A stretch of DNA of 64,000 nt, from the NCBI RefSeq assembly GCF_013249045.1, contig NZ_JABRWP010000005.1:310001-374000 (forward strand), given 5' to 3'. A program made the position numbers and the translations under genes. Under the pieces are notes generated by a model, which made no database searches, was not told the DNA's origin, and saw nothing but the letters and a program-made list of their open reading frames with translations. Position 1 is the stretch's first letter. Every line of letters starts with the position of its first letter. Shown here piece after piece: positions 62,565 to 64,000 of the stretch. This DNA comes from Winogradskyella eckloniae (GTDB taxonomy: Bacteria; Bacteroidota; Bacteroidia; Flavobacteriales; Flavobacteriaceae).

Positions 62565-64000
62565 ATGAAATCACTATTAAAGACTTTTGTACTACTTCCT
62601 TTAGTACTTCTTGCTATAAATTCTACTTTTGCTCAGACCTTAACGTTTGAAAAACCTACTTCTAGTCATTCCGAAGTTTTTACGGTTCCTGTAAAAATTG
62701 ATTCTATAAGCTTTAATGCCTTTAAAATTAATTTTGTTGTACCAAATACAGTTGCAGATGTTGTCCAATTTATTCCCAATAAACAATTAGCTCAAGGTAC
62801 CTTTAATTATAAACAAAATAATAATGTACATACCATAGAGTATGTCGGTTATTCTAAACAAATTTTTGAAAAAAAAGCCGCTTTATTTGATATTATTTTT
62901 AAAACTGAAGATCGGTTTAAGGATGCTAAACTCATAGATGTAAAAATGAGTCACTTTATATTAGACCGAAATATTATAGCGCTAAAAAAAATAAAAGTTG
63001 AAAACGCGACTGCAAATCAGTGGGTTTTATTTAAAAACGATGCTATTGTTTTTGGTTTATTAATGATTGCTTTAGGTCTAGTGTTTTTTACTGAATCTAA
63101 AAGAACAGGATTTTGGCCTAAGTTTTATAAAATCGTTCCTGGCTTATTAATGTGTTATTTAATTCCTGCAATTTTTAACTCATTAGGCTTAATTTCAGAC
63201 AAAATCTCAGAAAGTTATTTCATTGCCAGTCGTTATTTATTACCAGCATCGTTAGTGTTATTAACATTAAGTATAGATTTAAAAGCAATTTTTAATTTAG
63301 GTTGGAAAGCATTAGTAATGTTTTTTACTGGTACCATAGGTATTGTTATTGGTGGACCAATTGCGATACTCCTTATCTCAACATTTTCTCCAGAAACCGT
63401 TGGAGGTGCAGGTTTTGATGCTACATGGAGAGGATTAGCCACTTTAGCCGGAAGTTGGATTGGTGGTGGAGCCAACCAAGCAGCCATGTTAGAGATCTAT
63501 GAGTTTAATCAAGAACTTTATGGCGGAATGGTCTTAGTAGATATCGTTGTAGCCAATATATGGATGGCGATAATTTTACTTGGTATAGGCAAACGAAAGC
63601 AAATAGATACTTGGTTTAAAGCCGATAATTCAGCGATTGATGCATTACAAAATAAAGTTCAAGCGTTTAGCGATAAAATTACAAGAAACCCATCCTTAAC
63701 TGATATTATAGTCATTCTTACTTTTGCTTTTGGTGCCGTTGGTATCGCGCATTTTGGTGCCGATCATATTTCAGTTTATTTAAAGGATAATTTTGAAGCC
63801 GTAAGTAATCCCAAAAGCGCATTGTCTTCTTTTGGAAGTGGTTTCTTTTGGTTAATATCTATAGCAACATTAATTGGTGTATTACTCTCTTTTACAAAAG
63901 CCAAAAATTACGAAGGTGCTGGAGCTAGTAAAATAGGAAGTGTTTTTATTTACATTTTAGTCGCAACGATTGGTATGAAAATGGATTTAGGTAAGATTTT
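62565..64000 (+). CDS. DUF819 permease with secreted cohesin-like domain (partial)
   Basis: The gene runs off the window; 478 residues are visible. A signal peptide (1-24, ending TFAQ) precedes a soluble beta-rich domain of about 130 residues (EVFTVPVKIDSISFNAFKI, IEYVGYSKQIFEKKAALFDI) with a cohesin-like strand order. From about 160 the DUF819 membrane protein begins (IVFGLLMIALGLVFFTESKR, LPASLVLLTLSIDLKAIF, LAGSWIGGGANQAAMLEIY), with about ten helices visible. DUF819 proteins (YjcL-like) normally lack this N-terminal domain; they are predicted permeases of unknown substrate. A terminator separates it from the RHH gene. Confidence 0.8.
   Translation, partial: MKSLLKTFVLLPLVLLAINSTFAQTLTFEKPTSSHSEVFTVPVKIDSISFNAFKINFVVPNTVADVVQFIPNKQLAQGTFNYKQNNNVHTIEYVGYSKQIFEKKAALFDIIFKTEDRFKDAKLIDVKMSHFILDRNIIALKKIKVENATANQWVLFKNDAIVFGLLMIALGLVFFTESKRTGFWPKFYKIVPGLLMCYLIPAIFNSLGLISDKISESYFIASRYLLPASLVLLTLSIDLKAIFNLGWKALVMFFTGTIGIVIGGPIAILLISTFSPETVGGAGFDATWRGLATLAGSWIGGGANQAAMLEIYEFNQELYGGMVLVDIVVANIWMAIILLGIGKRKQIDTWFKADNSAIDALQNKVQAFSDKITRNPSLTDIIVILTFAFGAVGIAHFGADHISVYLKDNFEAVSNPKSALSSFGSGFFWLISIATLIGVLLSFTKAKNYEGAGASKIGSVFIYILVATIGMKMDLGKI

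Noticed and set aside
1..64000. tRNA, rRNA, insertion sequences, prophage or integrase genes
   Set aside because: I scanned the gaps and protein list for cloverleaf ends, rRNA segments, transposases and integrases and saw none; absence is by eye only.

Overview
This 64 kb window is AT-rich (about one third G+C by eye) and reads as chromosome of a Flavobacteriaceae bacterium (phylum Bacteroidota). The evidence is two cargo proteins of the type IX secretion system (a type B and a type A C-terminal sorting domain), bacillithiol synthesis (bshC), a large TonB-dependent receptor with a carboxypeptidase-like N-terminal domain, the small Bacteroidota protein DUF4295 beside rpmB/rpmG/ftsY, and promoters of the Bacteroidota type (TTTG, about 20 bp, TAnnTTTG). 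Four genes appear to start with TTG. I see no rRNA, tRNA, CRISPR array, insertion sequence or prophage.

Layout. 1-7.4 kb: tail of an unknown secreted protein, an HxlR regulator divergent from a VOC-fold protein, DUF3820 and DUF922 proteins, then a LysM/PBP1 protein with guaA, then bshC. 7.5-15.2 kb: M14 metallopeptidase, thioredoxin-fold peroxidase, a two-gene HipA-like kinase module (10989-12673), and small stress or unknown genes. 15.3-30.4 kb: mostly housekeeping on the minus strand (rimO, ftsY, DUF4295, rpmG, rpmB, cinA, Hpt protein, FAH-family hydrolase, exonuclease, 2-oxoacid dehydrogenase E2, glycosyltransferase, recR). A lipoprotein beta-lactamase homologue and a T9SS type B protein are inserted in the opposite direction between ftsY and rimO. 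30.5-45.4 kb: a T9SS-secreted Asp-box propeller protein, a sodium:solute symporter, a TonB receptor, a heparinase-type lyase, a FabH homologue, htpG and a second serine hydrolase. 45.5-50.8 kb: Crp/Fnr regulator, MOSC protein behind a terminator-bearing leader, methyltransferases including rlmF, and a DEAD-box RNA helicase flanked by dispersed inverted-repeat doublets. 51.1-55.7 kb: two ECF sigma-factor operons, each with overlapping membrane (probable anti-sigma) genes, around an unknown membrane protein. 55.9-64 kb: DUF6249, a second carboxypeptidase-like protein with DoxX and MFS genes, a VanX-type dipeptidase, a secreted alpha/beta hydrolase flanked by orphan hairpins, then an SPFH protein, a decayed small gene, a ribbon-helix-helix protein and a DUF819 permease with an unusual secreted N-terminal domain; this last gene runs off the window.

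The strongest candidates for something undescribed are the HipA-like kinase plus partner pair with no hipB, the DUF819 permease fused to a cohesin-like extracytoplasmic domain within an SPFH/RHH cluster, the paired hairpin repeats in the leaders of htpG and the DEAD-box helicase, the terminator-bearing leader of the MOSC gene, and a 30-residue single-helix membrane peptide at 13593-13685. Everything is inferred by eye from sequence; no database search was possible.
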